The notes: generated by a model from the sequence alone, not told the origin. Positions 35,502-44,892 are shown, counted from the first letter of the stretch. The stretch is 64,000 bases of DNA from Rhodanobacter sp. B04 (GCF_002001125.1 NZ_MUNV01000012.1:124001-188000), one strand, 5' to 3'. Numbers and translations are program-made.

Positions 35502-35636
35502 GCACGATCCTTGCGAAACCGAATCCGCCGATCATAGTCACGAGTCGACCGCGATTCACAGCGGCAGCGTCCCGTGCCGCCCACACGCAAACGGCGTGAC
35601 CCGCAAGGACCACGCCGCCGTGCATGGACGACCCGC

Positions 35637-37961
35637 TCAGAGCTTCGCGTTGATGTTGATGAAGAACTGCCGCGGCGCACCCGCCTGCAGGGTCTGGTTG
35701 TAGCCGTTCGGATCGGAAGCCACGTAACCGTTGGTGCCGGTGGTGGCGAAGTAATGCTTGTTCAGCAGGTTGCTGATGTTCAGGCCCACGCTGACGTTCT
35801 TCAGCACCGAGACCGCGCCGAGGTCGTAGTTCAGGCCGGCATTGAACAGCCAGTACGACGGCACCTCGGAGTCGTTGATGTAGGTGATGTAGCGCCGGCC
35901 AGTGTACTTGCCGTCGAGGTTGGCGCTCCACGCCCCGTAGCTGTAGCTCAAGTCGCTGGTGAACATCCAGGTCGGGATGCCCACCACGTACTTGCCGGCG
36001 GTGGCCACCACGCCATTGTCGAGGTAGTTGTCCTGGTACTTCGAGCTGTCGTACGACAGCGAGTTGAGCCAGCGCACGTGCGCGACCGGCTTCCAGATCA
36101 CCGCCAGGTCGAGACCGGTGCTCTTTACCGAACCGACGTTGTTGAGCACGGCCGAACAGGTCACCACGGCCGGGCACGGCGTCACCGACAGCAGGCGGTT
36201 GCTGAAGTGGGTGAGGTAGGCATCGGCCGAGGCCTCGAAAGTGTCGCCATGCACGCGGTAGCCCAGTTCCAGGGTCTGCGACTGTTCCGGCTTCAGCGTG
36301 TCCTTGCTGGCATCGAACGCCTTCTGCGACTGGGTGAACGGCAAGATGCCGTAGGAGTCCATGTTCTTGCTGTACGAGGCATAGACATCCTGCTGGCTGT
36401 CCAGCTTGTAGTCGACGCCGGCCTGCGGCAGGAAGCCGTTGCTGGCGACGATGCGCCCCGCGGCATAGCTGCTGGGGAACAGCGACGTGGCGGTGGTGGT
36501 GGTGTTCAGCGCCTTGCTGCCGAAGTTGACGGTCAGCCTGTCATCCAGCAGGTGGATGGTGTCTTCCACGTAGCCCATGCGGGTGGTGGTGTCGTAGTTC
36601 TGGAAGAAGCCGCGCGCCATCGGCGCCTCGCTTGCGTAGAAATCGCTGAGATAGGTGTACTGGCCGCTCAGCGCGAAATAGTTGCGCTCCTGGTTGTTGT
36701 TGGCGCTTTCGCCCCACACGCCAAGCTCGATCTCGTTGTTGCCCAGCGCGAACTGCAGCGAGCCGGTAGCGCCGGTGCGGTCGAGGCCGTAGTCGGTGGT
36801 GCGCATGGCGATCGGCACGGTGGGCGACGAGGCCAGGTACGGCGTGGCCCACTGCCCTTCGCCACGGTCGTCGTGGTTGTACGCGCCCACGTTCAGCGTG
36901 GTACTGCCGCCGAGGTTGAACGAGCCGCTCAAGGCCGCCAGCTTGTCGTGGCGGATGCCGCCGCCGGCGTAGTAGTTCACGTCGCCCTTGTCGTAGTCCG
37001 CCGGCAGACCGTTCAACGAGGCGGGATAGGGACCCTTGCCCGCGATCGCATTGGCCACCTGCACGGCCTGCGCCCAGTCCGGCTGCCAGTAGTCGTAGTT
37101 CCAGCCCAGCACGCGCTGGCTGGTCAGCGACAGATCCTGGTAGTCGTATTCCTTGCGCCTGGAATCGTCGACGAACAGGCTGATGCGGTTGCCGTCGCCC
37201 CACTGGTAGACGCTCTTCAGGTTGATCTGGTCCGATTTCTGGTCGCCGTAGCCCTTCCATTTGCCGGTATCGGCGTGGTCGTACGACAGATACGTCGAGA
37301 AGCCGTTGTAGTCGCCGGTATCCAGCCGCACGAAGCTGCGGTGGGTGCTGTCTGAGCCGAACATCTGGTTGACGCGCGCGCCGGCCACGCTGTCCGGGTC
37401 GGCCGAGAAGAACTGGATGGTGCCGCCGAGGTTGGAGCTGGATGCCGTACCCAGCGCACCGGCGCCCTGCGCCAGTTCCACCGTGCTGATGTTGTCGCTG
37501 GTGATCGCGCGGGTGATCTGCAGGCCGTTGGTGACGCCGTAACTCATGTTGCCGAGCGGAATGCCGTCGAGCGTGAAGCCGAGACGGCTCTGGTCGAAGC
37601 CATGCAGGGTGATCTGGGTGGACCACTCGTAAGCACCCCACGGATCGGACGACTGGAAGTTCACGCCCGGCAGCTTGTCGATCGCCTTCAGCGGGCTGCT
37701 GCCCGGCGCAAGCACCTTGATGTCCTCGCTGGTGACCTTCTGGATCTGCCGGGTTTCACCGGCGGCCACCACGGTGACCGCCTCCATCGTCTTAGCCTTG
37801 CCGCTGTCGGGCGCGGCGCTGGCGGCGTCGTTCGGCGCGGATGTGCTGGCCGGCAACGCCGTTCCGTCCGTGGTGGCGGCAAGCAGCGCCCCGCCGTAAA
37901 GCACACTCGAGATGGCCAGCGCGAACGCTGTCCGGCGAATCGAAACCGTGCGGATAGACAT
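35637..37961 (-). CDS. TonB-dependent outer-membrane receptor 1
   Basis: A 774-residue outer-membrane active transporter. The signal peptide (about 1-29) is followed by a TonB-box-like MEAVTVVA, a plug domain (about 65-180: KAIDKLPGVNFQSSDPWG, LDGIPLG), and the 22-strand barrel. The C-terminus ends in FFININAKL with aromatic sorting positions. AAGGA seven bases upstream supports the start at 37961. The ligand is unknown; the plug resembles xanthomonad receptors with no assigned substrate. It is divergent from the ars operon and has a structured leader (see 37975-38114). The open frame upstream of 37961 is not coding. Confidence 0.9.
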   Translation of the reverse strand: MSIRTVSIRRTAFALAISSVLYGGALLAATTDGTALPASTSAPNDAASAAPDSGKAKTMEAVTVVAAGETRQIQKVTSEDIKVLAPGSSPLKAIDKLPGVNFQSSDPWGAYEWSTQITLHGFDQSRLGFTLDGIPLGNMSYGVTNGLQITRAITSDNISTVELAQGAGALGTASSSNLGGTIQFFSADPDSVAGARVNQMFGSDSTHRSFVRLDTGDYNGFSTYLSYDHADTGKWKGYGDQKSDQINLKSVYQWGDGNRISLFVDDSRRKEYDYQDLSLTSQRVLGWNYDYWQPDWAQAVQVANAIAGKGPYPASLNGLPADYDKGDVNYYAGGGIRHDKLAALSGSFNLGGSTTLNVGAYNHDDRGEGQWATPYLASSPTVPIAMRTTDYGLDRTGATGSLQFALGNNEIELGVWGESANNNQERNYFALSGQYTYLSDFYASEAPMARGFFQNYDTTTRMGYVEDTIHLLDDRLTVNFGSKALNTTTTATSLFPSSYAAGRIVASNGFLPQAGVDYKLDSQQDVYASYSKNMDSYGILPFTQSQKAFDASKDTLKPEQSQTLELGYRVHGDTFEASADAYLTHFSNRLLSVTPCPAVVTCSAVLNNVGSVKSTGLDLAVIWKPVAHVRWLNSLSYDSSKYQDNYLDNGVVATAGKYVVGIPTWMFTSDLSYSYGAWSANLDGKYTGRRYITYINDSEVPSYWLFNAGLNYDLGAVSVLKNVSVGLNISNLLNKHYFATTGTNGYVASDPNGYNQTLQAGAPRQFFININAKL

Positions 37962-37974
37962 GCAGAATCCTTCG

Positions 37975-38114
37975 CGCAGGCATTCGCCATGAATGCCCAC
38001 GTCACATGGTGAGGGAGTCCACCGGAGCCCCTCCGGTGGGTGTCCGCAAAGCTTGATGTGCGCATGTGATACGGCCGTTACACCTGTATGTACGAATGCG
38101 TATGGACGTCCATA
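37975..38114 (-). promoter_or_regulatory. Structured leader and palindrome between the TonB receptor and arsR
   Basis: In the 300-bp gap 37962-38261 the minus-strand leader of the receptor gene has a perfect 9-bp hairpin CCACCGGAG/CTCCGGTGG (38019-38027 with 38031-38039, CCC loop) and a second GCATTC/GAATGC hairpin close to the ribosome site. Further upstream are a perfect 14-bp palindrome TATGGACGTCCATA (38101-38114) and related direct repeats GTATGTACG (38086-38094) and GTATGGACG (38100-38108). These look like a regulator site plus a leader element; no known riboswitch class was recognised. Confidence 0.45.
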
Positions 38115-38239
38115 TCCGATCCGCCTGCAGCAGGATGTTGCGGATTCATGCCGACTGAAATCCGGGTGGCGCATCCGGGCCTTCGTTCGGCCATGTGCAG
38201 GCATTTCACTGGTCGAGCACCGGGACTTGACCCATCAAT

Positions 38240-38263
38240 ATATTTCCACGATTCTAGAAATAT
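38240..38263 (+). promoter_or_regulatory. Inverted repeat overlapping the arsR start (candidate ArsR operator)
   Basis: ATATTTC (38240-38246) and GAAATAT (38257-38263) form a perfect 7-bp inverted repeat with a 10-bp spacer that reaches into the ATG of the regulator gene. A -35-like TTGACC (38227-38232) lies upstream. The position suggests autorepression and a very short or leaderless mRNA. Confidence 0.5.
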
Positions 38264-38606
38264 GAAATCCAATGACGCTCTTGCCTGTCTCAACGCCCTG
38301 TCCCAGGAGCACCGCCTGAACCTGTTCCGCCTGCTCGTCCAGGCTGGCGAAGACGGCATGGCCGTGGGCGAACTGGCTGCGGCCAGCGGCCTGCCCGGAG
38401 CCACGCTCACCAACCACCTGCACATCCTGCGAAGGGCCGGCATGGTCAGCGATGAACGCCAGGGCCGCGTCATCCAGTGCCGTGCGAACTACCGGCAGAT
38501 GAACGCGCTGCTCGGCTTCCTCACCGAGAACTGCTGTGCGGGAACGGATGACACGGGCTGCTGCACAACCGCAGTCGCGTGCAAGCCAACCCGGAAACCG
38601 CGATGA
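38262..38606 (+). CDS. arsR: ArsR-family metalloregulatory repressor
   Basis: A 114-residue winged-helix repressor. The recognition region is ELAAASGLPGATLTNHLHILRRAGMV, with the wing in DERQGRVIQCRAN. The classic ELCVCD arsenic site in helix 3 is missing. Instead the C-terminal tail has Cys91-Cys92 and Cys100-Cys101 (plus Cys107), the arrangement of the Acidithiobacillus-type ArsR that binds As(III) through a C-terminal cysteine pair and a third cysteine. The gene overlaps the arsenate reductase start by four bases (ATGA). Its inverted-repeat operator overlaps the start codon. Confidence 0.88.
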   Translation: MKSNDALACLNALSQEHRLNLFRLLVQAGEDGMAVGELAAASGLPGATLTNHLHILRRAGMVSDERQGRVIQCRANYRQMNALLGFLTENCCAGTDDTGCCTTAVACKPTRKPR

Positions 38607-39022
38607 ACAACCATCGCATGCACCCACCAACCGACATGAAGCGCGTGCTTTTCGTATGCGTCGAGAATTCCAACCGCAGCCAGATGGCGGAGGCGTTCGC
38701 GCACATCCACGGGGGCGACGGCGTCGTGGCCCTGAGTGCAGGCTCGCGACCGTCGGGCGTGATCAACCCCAAGGCGATCCGGTTCATGCAGGAACTGGGG
38801 TATGACCTCACCACGCACACCTCGAAATCGCTCGATGAAGTCGAGGGCGAATTCGACGCGGTGATCACCATGGGCTGCGGCGATGCCTGCCCGCTGGTGC
38901 CGGCCAGACGCCGCGAGGACTGGGCCTTGCCTGACCCCGGGCAGATGGACGATGACGCCTATCGGGCCGTTCGCGACGAGATCGCCGTGCGCGTGCGCAC
39001 CCTGCTGGCCGCGCTCCGATGA
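38603..39022 (+). CDS. arsC: Arsenate reductase, low-molecular-weight phosphatase type
   Basis: A 139-residue cytosolic enzyme (128 if started at 38636, MKRVLFVCVENSN) that reduces arsenate to arsenite. The phosphatase-like P-loop is CVENSNRSQ, the general acid lies in ALPDPG, and a second cysteine pair is in MGCGDACP, which would relay the disulphide to thioredoxin or glutaredoxin. The ATG at 38603 overlaps the arsR stop (ATGA) and is used here; the canonical family start is the later one. The stop overlaps the aquaporin gene by four bases. Confidence 0.9.
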   Translation: MNNHRMHPPTDMKRVLFVCVENSNRSQMAEAFAHIHGGDGVVALSAGSRPSGVINPKAIRFMQELGYDLTTHTSKSLDEVEGEFDAVITMGCGDACPLVPARRREDWALPDPGQMDDDAYRAVRDEIAVRVRTLLAALR

Positions 39023-39711
39023 ACCTATGGCGCAAACTGCTGGCCGAGTTCATCGGCACCACGCTGCTGCTGGCCGCCGTGGTCGGCTCCGGCATCATGG
39101 GTGTGGCCCTGGCCGGCGGCAACGATGCGGTCGCCCTGCTCGCCAATGCCGCCGCCACCGCAGGCGCGCTCTACGTTCTCATCGTGTTGTTCGGGCCGCT
39201 CTCGGGCGCGCACTTCAACCCGGTCGTCACCCTCGCGATGCGCATCCATGGCGAGATCAGCAGCCGCGAGATGGCGGCCTATGTCGCCGTGCAGATCGTC
39301 GCCGCGATAGTTGGCGTGATGCTGGCGCACGCCATGTTTGACCTGCCGCTGATCCAGCCTGGCACGCATGTCCGCACGGGCGCGGCGCTATGGATCAGCG
39401 AAGGCGTGGCGACCTACGGCTTGCTGCTGACCATCCTGCTGGGGCGTCGCCACCGACCCGCGGCGATTCCCGCCCTGGTGGCAAGCTACATCTTCGCCGC
39501 CTACTGGTTCACCGCCAGCACCTCGTTCGCGAACCCGGCGGTGACCCTGGCACGCTCATTGACCCGCACATTCGCCGGCATCCGGCCCGAGGATGTCGGC
39601 GGCTTCATGCTTGCCCAGCTTGCCGGAGCGCTGCTAGGCTGCGCCACCGCGCTTGCCCTGCGTACCGCAGCGGCCGGCGCCTCGCCGGTCACCGCTGGAC
39701 CAGCCGCCTGA
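39019..39711 (+). CDS. aqpS: MIP-family aquaglyceroporin in ars operon (AqpS-like)
   Basis: A 230-residue inner-membrane channel with six hydrophobic helices and the two pore half-helices: HFNPVVTL (NPV in place of the first NPA) and FANPAVTLARS. In the Sinorhizobium ars operon, AqpS lets arsenite leave the cell down its gradient after ArsC makes it from arsenate. The same gene order and four-base coupling with arsC support that role here. No arsB or acr3 efflux pump is present in this operon. The next gene is convergent, only 16 bases away. Confidence 0.88.
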   Translation: MNLWRKLLAEFIGTTLLLAAVVGSGIMGVALAGGNDAVALLANAAATAGALYVLIVLFGPLSGAHFNPVVTLAMRIHGEISSREMAAYVAVQIVAAIVGVMLAHAMFDLPLIQPGTHVRTGAALWISEGVATYGLLLTILLGRRHRPAAIPALVASYIFAAYWFTASTSFANPAVTLARSLTRTFAGIRPEDVGGFMLAQLAGALLGCATALALRTAAAGASPVTAGPAA

Positions 39712-39727
39712 ACTCCCTTCGCGCAAA

Positions 39728-41074
39728 TCACTGCTGACGCGATGGTCCGCCGAGCAAGGCCTTGCCCTGCGCCTGCGGCAGCTGCACACCCAGCAGCATG
39801 GCCAGCGTGGGTGCGATGTCGCGCATGTCGATCGAGCCGAAGTCCTTGCCGGCGGGTACGCCCTGCCCGGCGATCAGGAAGGTCGAGCGCATCTCCGGCA
39901 GCGCTGCCGCATAGCCATGCATGCCCAGGTAGTGTCCGGGCGACAGCAGCGGCACATCCGGCTTGATGGCCATTTCATAGCCCAGCCGGAATTGCACGAA
40001 CCAGCTGGCCATCGACGTGCCGCCCTGTGCCATGACCTGCGAATGGTCCAGCACCTGCGCGATGCCGTACTGCGGGTCGCCCTGCAATCGCTTCAGCAAC
40101 GCCGCGACCTTCAGCTTGATCGTGTCATTGGCAGGATCGCGCAGCACGATCGCCGCGCTGCCGCCGTCGTTCCAAGGCATCGCCTGCCAGTCGCTCACTT
40201 CGCCGTCCTTCAGCGTGATCAGCCCGGCCTGGATGAACGGCAGGTAGAGGTTGACGTCGTGCTGCACCGGCGCGAAGCCGTGATCGGACACGATCGCCAC
40301 GACGCCATCCGGATGCACGCGCTGCGCGGCCGCCACCAGCTCGCCGATCAGCCGGTCGATGCCTTCGAGCACCTCACGTGATGCAGGCGTATCCGGCCCG
40401 CTCGCATGCTGCTGGGTGTCCAGCGCGGTGAGGTAGGCGGTCATGAAGTACGGCTTGCGCGTTTCCAGCAGCTTGATCGCGAAGCGCGTGCGGTTCCGGT
40501 CGCCGGGCAAGTCCTCGGCGATGCCGTCGGCATACGGGCCGAGGTCCCGCTCCAGGGACGGCAGCAAGCCGGGCGTGGCCAGCGCAGCGAGCAGCTTGCG
40601 GTCGTCCGCGGTGCCGGTGCGCCAGATCTGCGGCAGGTTCCAGTCCACCTGCGCGCCCACGCTGACCGGCCAGTGCACGTTCGCCGTGCTCAGGCCGGCC
40701 GCATGCGCGGCGTCCCACAAGGTGGGCACCTTGATGTCGCTGGCGTACCAGTCCCAGCCCTGCTGGTTCTTGTTGTAAGGGTCGAAGGTGAGATTGCCGC
40801 CGATGCCGTGCAGCTGCGGCGACACGCCGGTGATCAGGGTGGTGTGGCTGGGATAGGTCAACGTGGGCAGCACGCCGCGCACGTCATGCGCATGCGCGCC
40901 GCGCTGCAGGAACGCCTCGAGATTCGGCAACGCCAGGCCGTGCTGGCGCGCCTGCAGCACGTCGGCCGGACGCAGGCCATCGATCGAGATCAGCAGCACC
41001 GGTGTGGCGATCGCCTGCGCGCACGACAACACGGCAGACACACCGAAGGACAACGCGAGCAGAAGACGGCGCAT
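39728..41074 (-). CDS. Exported nucleotide pyrophosphatase/phosphodiesterase-type (alkaline phosphatase superfamily) enzyme
   Basis: A 448-residue exported enzyme of the type-I phosphodiesterase/ENPP group. The signal peptide (1-23) precedes LLISIDGLRPAD (first metal aspartate), PTLTYPSHTTLITGV (catalytic threonine in the TYPSHT loop) and IVSDHGFAPV (second metal site), with GMHGYAAALPEMRSTF late in the chain. It should hydrolyse phosphodiester or pyrophosphate bonds of nucleotides or lipid headgroups in the periplasm. It is third in a probable minus-strand operon after a TonB receptor and a glycerophosphodiesterase. Confidence 0.88.
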   Translation of the reverse strand: MRRLLLALSFGVSAVLSCAQAIATPVLLISIDGLRPADVLQARQHGLALPNLEAFLQRGAHAHDVRGVLPTLTYPSHTTLITGVSPQLHGIGGNLTFDPYNKNQQGWDWYASDIKVPTLWDAAHAAGLSTANVHWPVSVGAQVDWNLPQIWRTGTADDRKLLAALATPGLLPSLERDLGPYADGIAEDLPGDRNRTRFAIKLLETRKPYFMTAYLTALDTQQHASGPDTPASREVLEGIDRLIGELVAAAQRVHPDGVVAIVSDHGFAPVQHDVNLYLPFIQAGLITLKDGEVSDWQAMPWNDGGSAAIVLRDPANDTIKLKVAALLKRLQGDPQYGIAQVLDHSQVMAQGGTSMASWFVQFRLGYEMAIKPDVPLLSPGHYLGMHGYAAALPEMRSTFLIAGQGVPAGKDFGSIDMRDIAPTLAMLLGVQLPQAQGKALLGGPSRQQ

Positions 41075-41157
41075 GCAGATTCCAGCGTAGGACGAAGGTG
41101 CCGCGCATGCTCGGGCAGCCACGCTGCAGTCGCGTGACAGGCATGCGTCGATTCCGC

Positions 41158-42258
41158 TCAGCGTATGGAGAGCGCCTTGCGGCCGATCGCCGGATCGTCG
41201 GTGAAGAACGCATCGATGCCGGCATCGAGATAGACGCGGATCTGCGCGATCAGCCCGGCTTCGTTGTACGTTTTCGGATCGCTGCCCAGCCAGAAATCCT
41301 TCGCCAGGAACTGGTTCTCCGGACGGAAGGTGTACGGATGCAGCTCCAGTCCTGCCGCATGCGCATCGTGCACCAGCGTGGTCGGCGTACCCAGGTGGCC
41401 GTCGGCCGTGCGCGGGATGATCGCCTCGATGTTCGGGCCGATCGCATCCGCGTAGCGCGCGACCTCGTGCAGGCCGGCCGGCTTCAGCATCTCGCCATAG
41501 CTGAGCTCGCCACCCGCGATGACGACGTCATAAGGCTGTTGATCGGCATCATCGATCAGCTGCAGCAGGCGGATGTTGGGATGCGCGCTGCCCAGCTTGC
41601 CGCGTAGATATTTCAGGTTGGCGACCTCGAACGACTGGATCTCCACCGGTGCCGTGCGCGTGTAGCCGTGCGCCGCCAGCGTGGCCAGCAGCCGGTCTTC
41701 CATCGGCAGGCCCAGCCGCTGGAAATAGCTGCCGTGCTTGATCTCGGGAATGATCCCGATCGGCCGCCCGAGCACGGTCGATTCGGCAGCGACGAAGTCG
41801 ATGATCTCGGCCAGCGCGGGGACTTGGAACTCGCCGTCATACTTCGTGCTGCGCAGCTGCGGCAGGCGTTCGCGCGCGCGCAGCGTCTTCAGCTCGGCCA
41901 GGGTGAAATCCTCGGTGAACCAGCCGGTCTCGGCATGGCCGTCGATTGTCTTGGTGGTCTTGCGCGCGGCGAACTCCGGATGATCGGCCACGTCGGTGGT
42001 GCCGCCGATCTCGTTCTCGTGGCGCGCCACCAGCACGCCGTCCCGGGTCATCACCAGGTCCGGCTCGACGAAGTCGGCGCCATCGGCGATCGCCCTGCCG
42101 TAGGAGGCCAGCGTGTGTTCCGGCCGCCACGCCGGCGCGCCGCGATGGCCGATCACCAGCACCTTCGCGGCCAGCGGCTTTTCATGGGCAGGCGCGGCAA
42201 CGGGCAGCATGGCCAGGACTCCGGCGGCAAGGGCGATGGTCAAGCATAGATGTTTCAT
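41158..42258 (-). CDS. glpQ: Periplasmic glycerophosphodiester phosphodiesterase
   Basis: A 366-residue exported enzyme of the GlpQ/GDPD family, cleaving glycerophosphodiesters to glycerol-3-phosphate and an alcohol. After the signal peptide (1-25) comes the catalytic GHRGAPAWRPEHTLASY (two histidines of the acid/base pair), then DFVEPDLVMTRDGVLVARHE with the metal ligands Glu and Asp, and IGIIPEIKHG for the third. The 366-residue length and the inserted GTTDVADHPEF segment match the GlpQ subgroup. The start at 42258 follows the signal-peptide pattern. Its neighbours are a TonB receptor and an ENPP-type enzyme. Confidence 0.92.
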   Translation of the reverse strand: MKHLCLTIALAAGVLAMLPVAAPAHEKPLAAKVLVIGHRGAPAWRPEHTLASYGRAIADGADFVEPDLVMTRDGVLVARHENEIGGTTDVADHPEFAARKTTKTIDGHAETGWFTEDFTLAELKTLRARERLPQLRSTKYDGEFQVPALAEIIDFVAAESTVLGRPIGIIPEIKHGSYFQRLGLPMEDRLLATLAAHGYTRTAPVEIQSFEVANLKYLRGKLGSAHPNIRLLQLIDDADQQPYDVVIAGGELSYGEMLKPAGLHEVARYADAIGPNIEAIIPRTADGHLGTPTTLVHDAHAAGLELHPYTFRPENQFLAKDFWLGSDPKTYNEAGLIAQIRVYLDAGIDAFFTDDPAIGRKALSIR

Positions 42259-42468
42259 GGGTCCACTCGGGGCAGCACGCGACACGTGCAGCATCGTGCC
42301 CACGACATATGCAACGGCGTTGACATGATCCGCGTCGCTCCGCATTCCGCTCGGCCACCTGCCGCAGAGAGTCGTGGCTGGCGGCAGACACCGCGGCGGC
42401 GGCAAGGTGTGCCCACGGCCTGCACACCCACAAAGCCGCCGGCGTTTCAGCCCCGCAAACGCCCAGCC

Positions 42469-44892
42469 TCAGAACTTGCCGGAGATGCTGATCCCGAACG
42501 TCCGCGGCGCACCGGGAATATAGGTTGGCAGTCCAAAGTCCTCGCCGGTGTTGCCGCCATCGATCAGGTATTTCTTGTTGGCAAGATTGCTGCCCCAGAG
42601 ACCCACATCCCAGCGGCCGTGGTCGAAGGTCACGCCGGTGCGCAGGTTGAGCAGCCCATACGCGGCCTGCACATAGCTGGGATTGTTGCTGTCCTCGAAG
42701 AATACCTTCGAGCGCCAGGTGTAGCTGGGCCGGAAATAGAACGCGCGACTGTCGGCCAGCGGGACGTTCCACAGCACGCCCAGCGACACCGAGTTGTCCG
42801 GTGCCAGGCGCAGGTGGTTGCCGGCGTACTGCTGCGGGTTGCCGTTCTGGTCGGTGTCGTCGAAACGCGCGTGCAGGTAGCTGTAGTTGAGGAAGGCGCT
42901 GAAGTCGTCGGTAAACGCCTGTTGCAGCGAAGCCTCGAAACCCGGCGCATGCGCACGGCCGGAGTTCACCGCGATGTACTGGCCGTTCTGGTACACCTGA
43001 CTCTGGAAATTGGTGTAGTCGTAATAGAACGCGGACAGGTCATAGGCGAACTTGCCCTCGTCCGCCGAGCCCTTGACGCCGACCTCGTAGTTCCACAGGG
43101 TTTCCGCCGGCAGCACCACCTTCGAATAGCTGCCGTCGGGATTGACGTTGAACTGCAGCGCATCCGGCCGGCGCCCGCGCGACACGCTGACATAGGCATT
43201 GATGTCGTCGTTGACGCGCCAGCTGCCGATCAGGCGGCCGACCACCGAGTTGGTGCTCTTCGCATCGGTGAGCAGGCCGTTGGTCGGCGCGAACAGGTCG
43301 TTCGGCGCCGTGATGCCGTTGACGCCGGCACCGAACAGCGCCAGCGCCGGGCCGATGCTGGCCGCGTGGGAACCGGTGGCATTGAACACCTGGTAGCCGG
43401 CAGTGATGTCCTCGTGCGACGCACGCAGGCCGCCGGTGATGTCGAAGCTGTCGGTGAGGTGGTAGGTGCCATCCATGAACAGCTCGTACGAGCGCGTGCT
43501 GCCGCGGTTCTGGAAGCCCTCGCGCTCGTCCGGGTTGAGCGGCGCGTTGAGCAGCGGGATGGCGGCGTAAGGCTGGTTCGGCTGGTAGTTCGAGGTAAGC
43601 AGCGGCGGGTTGTTCGGCCCGAAGAGCAGATTGACCAGGCCAGGATCGAGCCCGCGCGCGATCGGCAGCAGGGCCAGCAGCAGGCTGCGTTCGTCGGTGC
43701 TGAACGGCACCGTCTGGCTGCCGTTCTCGTAGAAGAAGTTGGCGCCGACGAAACCGGTGAAGCGACCGCCGCTGTCGTAGTTGAAGCGGATTTCCTGGCT
43801 GGCCTGGTGGCTGTTGGAATGGTTGCCGAAATTGAGCATGTCGAGCTGCGAACCGTCGGCATCGAACTGTTCGTCGGAAGTCAACTTGCGCAGACCGGTA
43901 GTGGTGTTCAGCGTCCAGTCGTCGCTGAGCCGGAAGCTGCCCAGCGCGGCGAGGCTGTAGACCTTGCGGTGGATGCCCAGCGCACTGCCTTCGTTGAGAT
44001 CGGCGGCACCGAACAGGTTGGTCGAGCCCTGGCTGTTGGGCAGCAGGCTGCGGAAATCGGTGCCCGGCGGCGTGTCGTACTGGTAGTTGGCGACCACGTC
44101 GATGGCGCTCTGTTCACCGGTCTTGATGTGCACGCTGGCGCGGATCGCCCGGGTGTCCTCGCCATTGAGCGTGCCGCCGGCGAGGTTCTTGATGTAGCCG
44201 TCGTGCTCGCTGTCGTAGACCGCCACGCGCGCATCCACGTCGGCGCCGAGCGGCGTATTGAAGAAGCCGGTGAGCATGCGGCTGGAGTAATTGCCGAACT
44301 CGGCGGTGAAGCCGCCCGAGGTGGTGTCGTTGGCCTTGTTGTCGATCAGCGAGAGCGCGCCGCTCTCGGCGCCACGGCCGAACAGGGTGCCCTGCGGGCC
44401 GCGCAATACCTCGATCCGGTCCATGTCGTACAAGGCCACGATCGAGCCGACCGCACGGCTGATGTCCACCCCGTCCTGGAACACCGACACACGCCCAGGC
44501 GTGTTGGCCGAGGTGTCGTCGGTGGTGATGCCGCGTATCGCTATGCTGGGTGTGTTCGGACTCTGCACCTGCACCTGCACGCCCGGCGCGTAACGGCCCA
44601 GGTCGTCCATGTGGGTGATGCCGAGCGTCTTCAGGAAATTGCCGGAATACGCCGAGATCGATATCGGCACATCCTTTTCCTGCTGTTCGCGCTTCTGCGC
44701 CGTCACCACGATGGTGTTCAGGTTGACGGCGCTGCTGGATGGCGGCGCGCTGGAGGCCGCCGCCGGCGCATCGGGGCTGTCCGGCTGCGCATGCACCAGC
44801 AGCGGCATGCCCAGCAACAGGCAGGAAATGGTCAGAGAGAGGCTGCGACGGCGCGGCGCCCACAGCAAGTTGCTGGCGACCTGGATCAACAT
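42469..44892 (-). CDS. TonB-dependent outer-membrane receptor 2
   Basis: An 807-residue outer-membrane transporter. After the signal sequence (about 1-35) and a Ser/Pro-rich linker comes the TonB box NTIVVTAQKREQ. The plug follows (SISAYSGNFLKTLGITHMDD, IEVLRGPQGTLFGRGAESGA), then the barrel, ending in FGISISGKF. AAGGGGA supplies the ribosome site for the ATG at 44892. It heads a probable operon with a glycerophosphodiesterase and an ENPP-type enzyme and is divergent from another ENPP-type gene, so import of phosphodiester compounds or products is likely. The family resemblance (FecA-like) does not fix the ligand. Confidence 0.9.
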   Translation of the reverse strand: MLIQVASNLLWAPRRRSLSLTISCLLLGMPLLVHAQPDSPDAPAAASSAPPSSSAVNLNTIVVTAQKREQQEKDVPISISAYSGNFLKTLGITHMDDLGRYAPGVQVQVQSPNTPSIAIRGITTDDTSANTPGRVSVFQDGVDISRAVGSIVALYDMDRIEVLRGPQGTLFGRGAESGALSLIDNKANDTTSGGFTAEFGNYSSRMLTGFFNTPLGADVDARVAVYDSEHDGYIKNLAGGTLNGEDTRAIRASVHIKTGEQSAIDVVANYQYDTPPGTDFRSLLPNSQGSTNLFGAADLNEGSALGIHRKVYSLAALGSFRLSDDWTLNTTTGLRKLTSDEQFDADGSQLDMLNFGNHSNSHQASQEIRFNYDSGGRFTGFVGANFFYENGSQTVPFSTDERSLLLALLPIARGLDPGLVNLLFGPNNPPLLTSNYQPNQPYAAIPLLNAPLNPDEREGFQNRGSTRSYELFMDGTYHLTDSFDITGGLRASHEDITAGYQVFNATGSHAASIGPALALFGAGVNGITAPNDLFAPTNGLLTDAKSTNSVVGRLIGSWRVNDDINAYVSVSRGRRPDALQFNVNPDGSYSKVVLPAETLWNYEVGVKGSADEGKFAYDLSAFYYDYTNFQSQVYQNGQYIAVNSGRAHAPGFEASLQQAFTDDFSAFLNYSYLHARFDDTDQNGNPQQYAGNHLRLAPDNSVSLGVLWNVPLADSRAFYFRPSYTWRSKVFFEDSNNPSYVQAAYGLLNLRTGVTFDHGRWDVGLWGSNLANKKYLIDGGNTGEDFGLPTYIPGAPRTFGISISGKF

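Noticed and set aside
34759..36177. Extension of the sterol-desaturase frame upstream to 36177
   Set aside because: It crosses the lysoplasmalogenase gene and the end of a TonB receptor gene in another frame; the coupled GTG at 34758 matches the family start.
42441..42463. Short GGCGTTT/AAACGCC hairpin after TonB receptor 2 as a terminator
   Set aside because: Seven base pairs without a clear T-run, within a probable operon; not strong enough to list.
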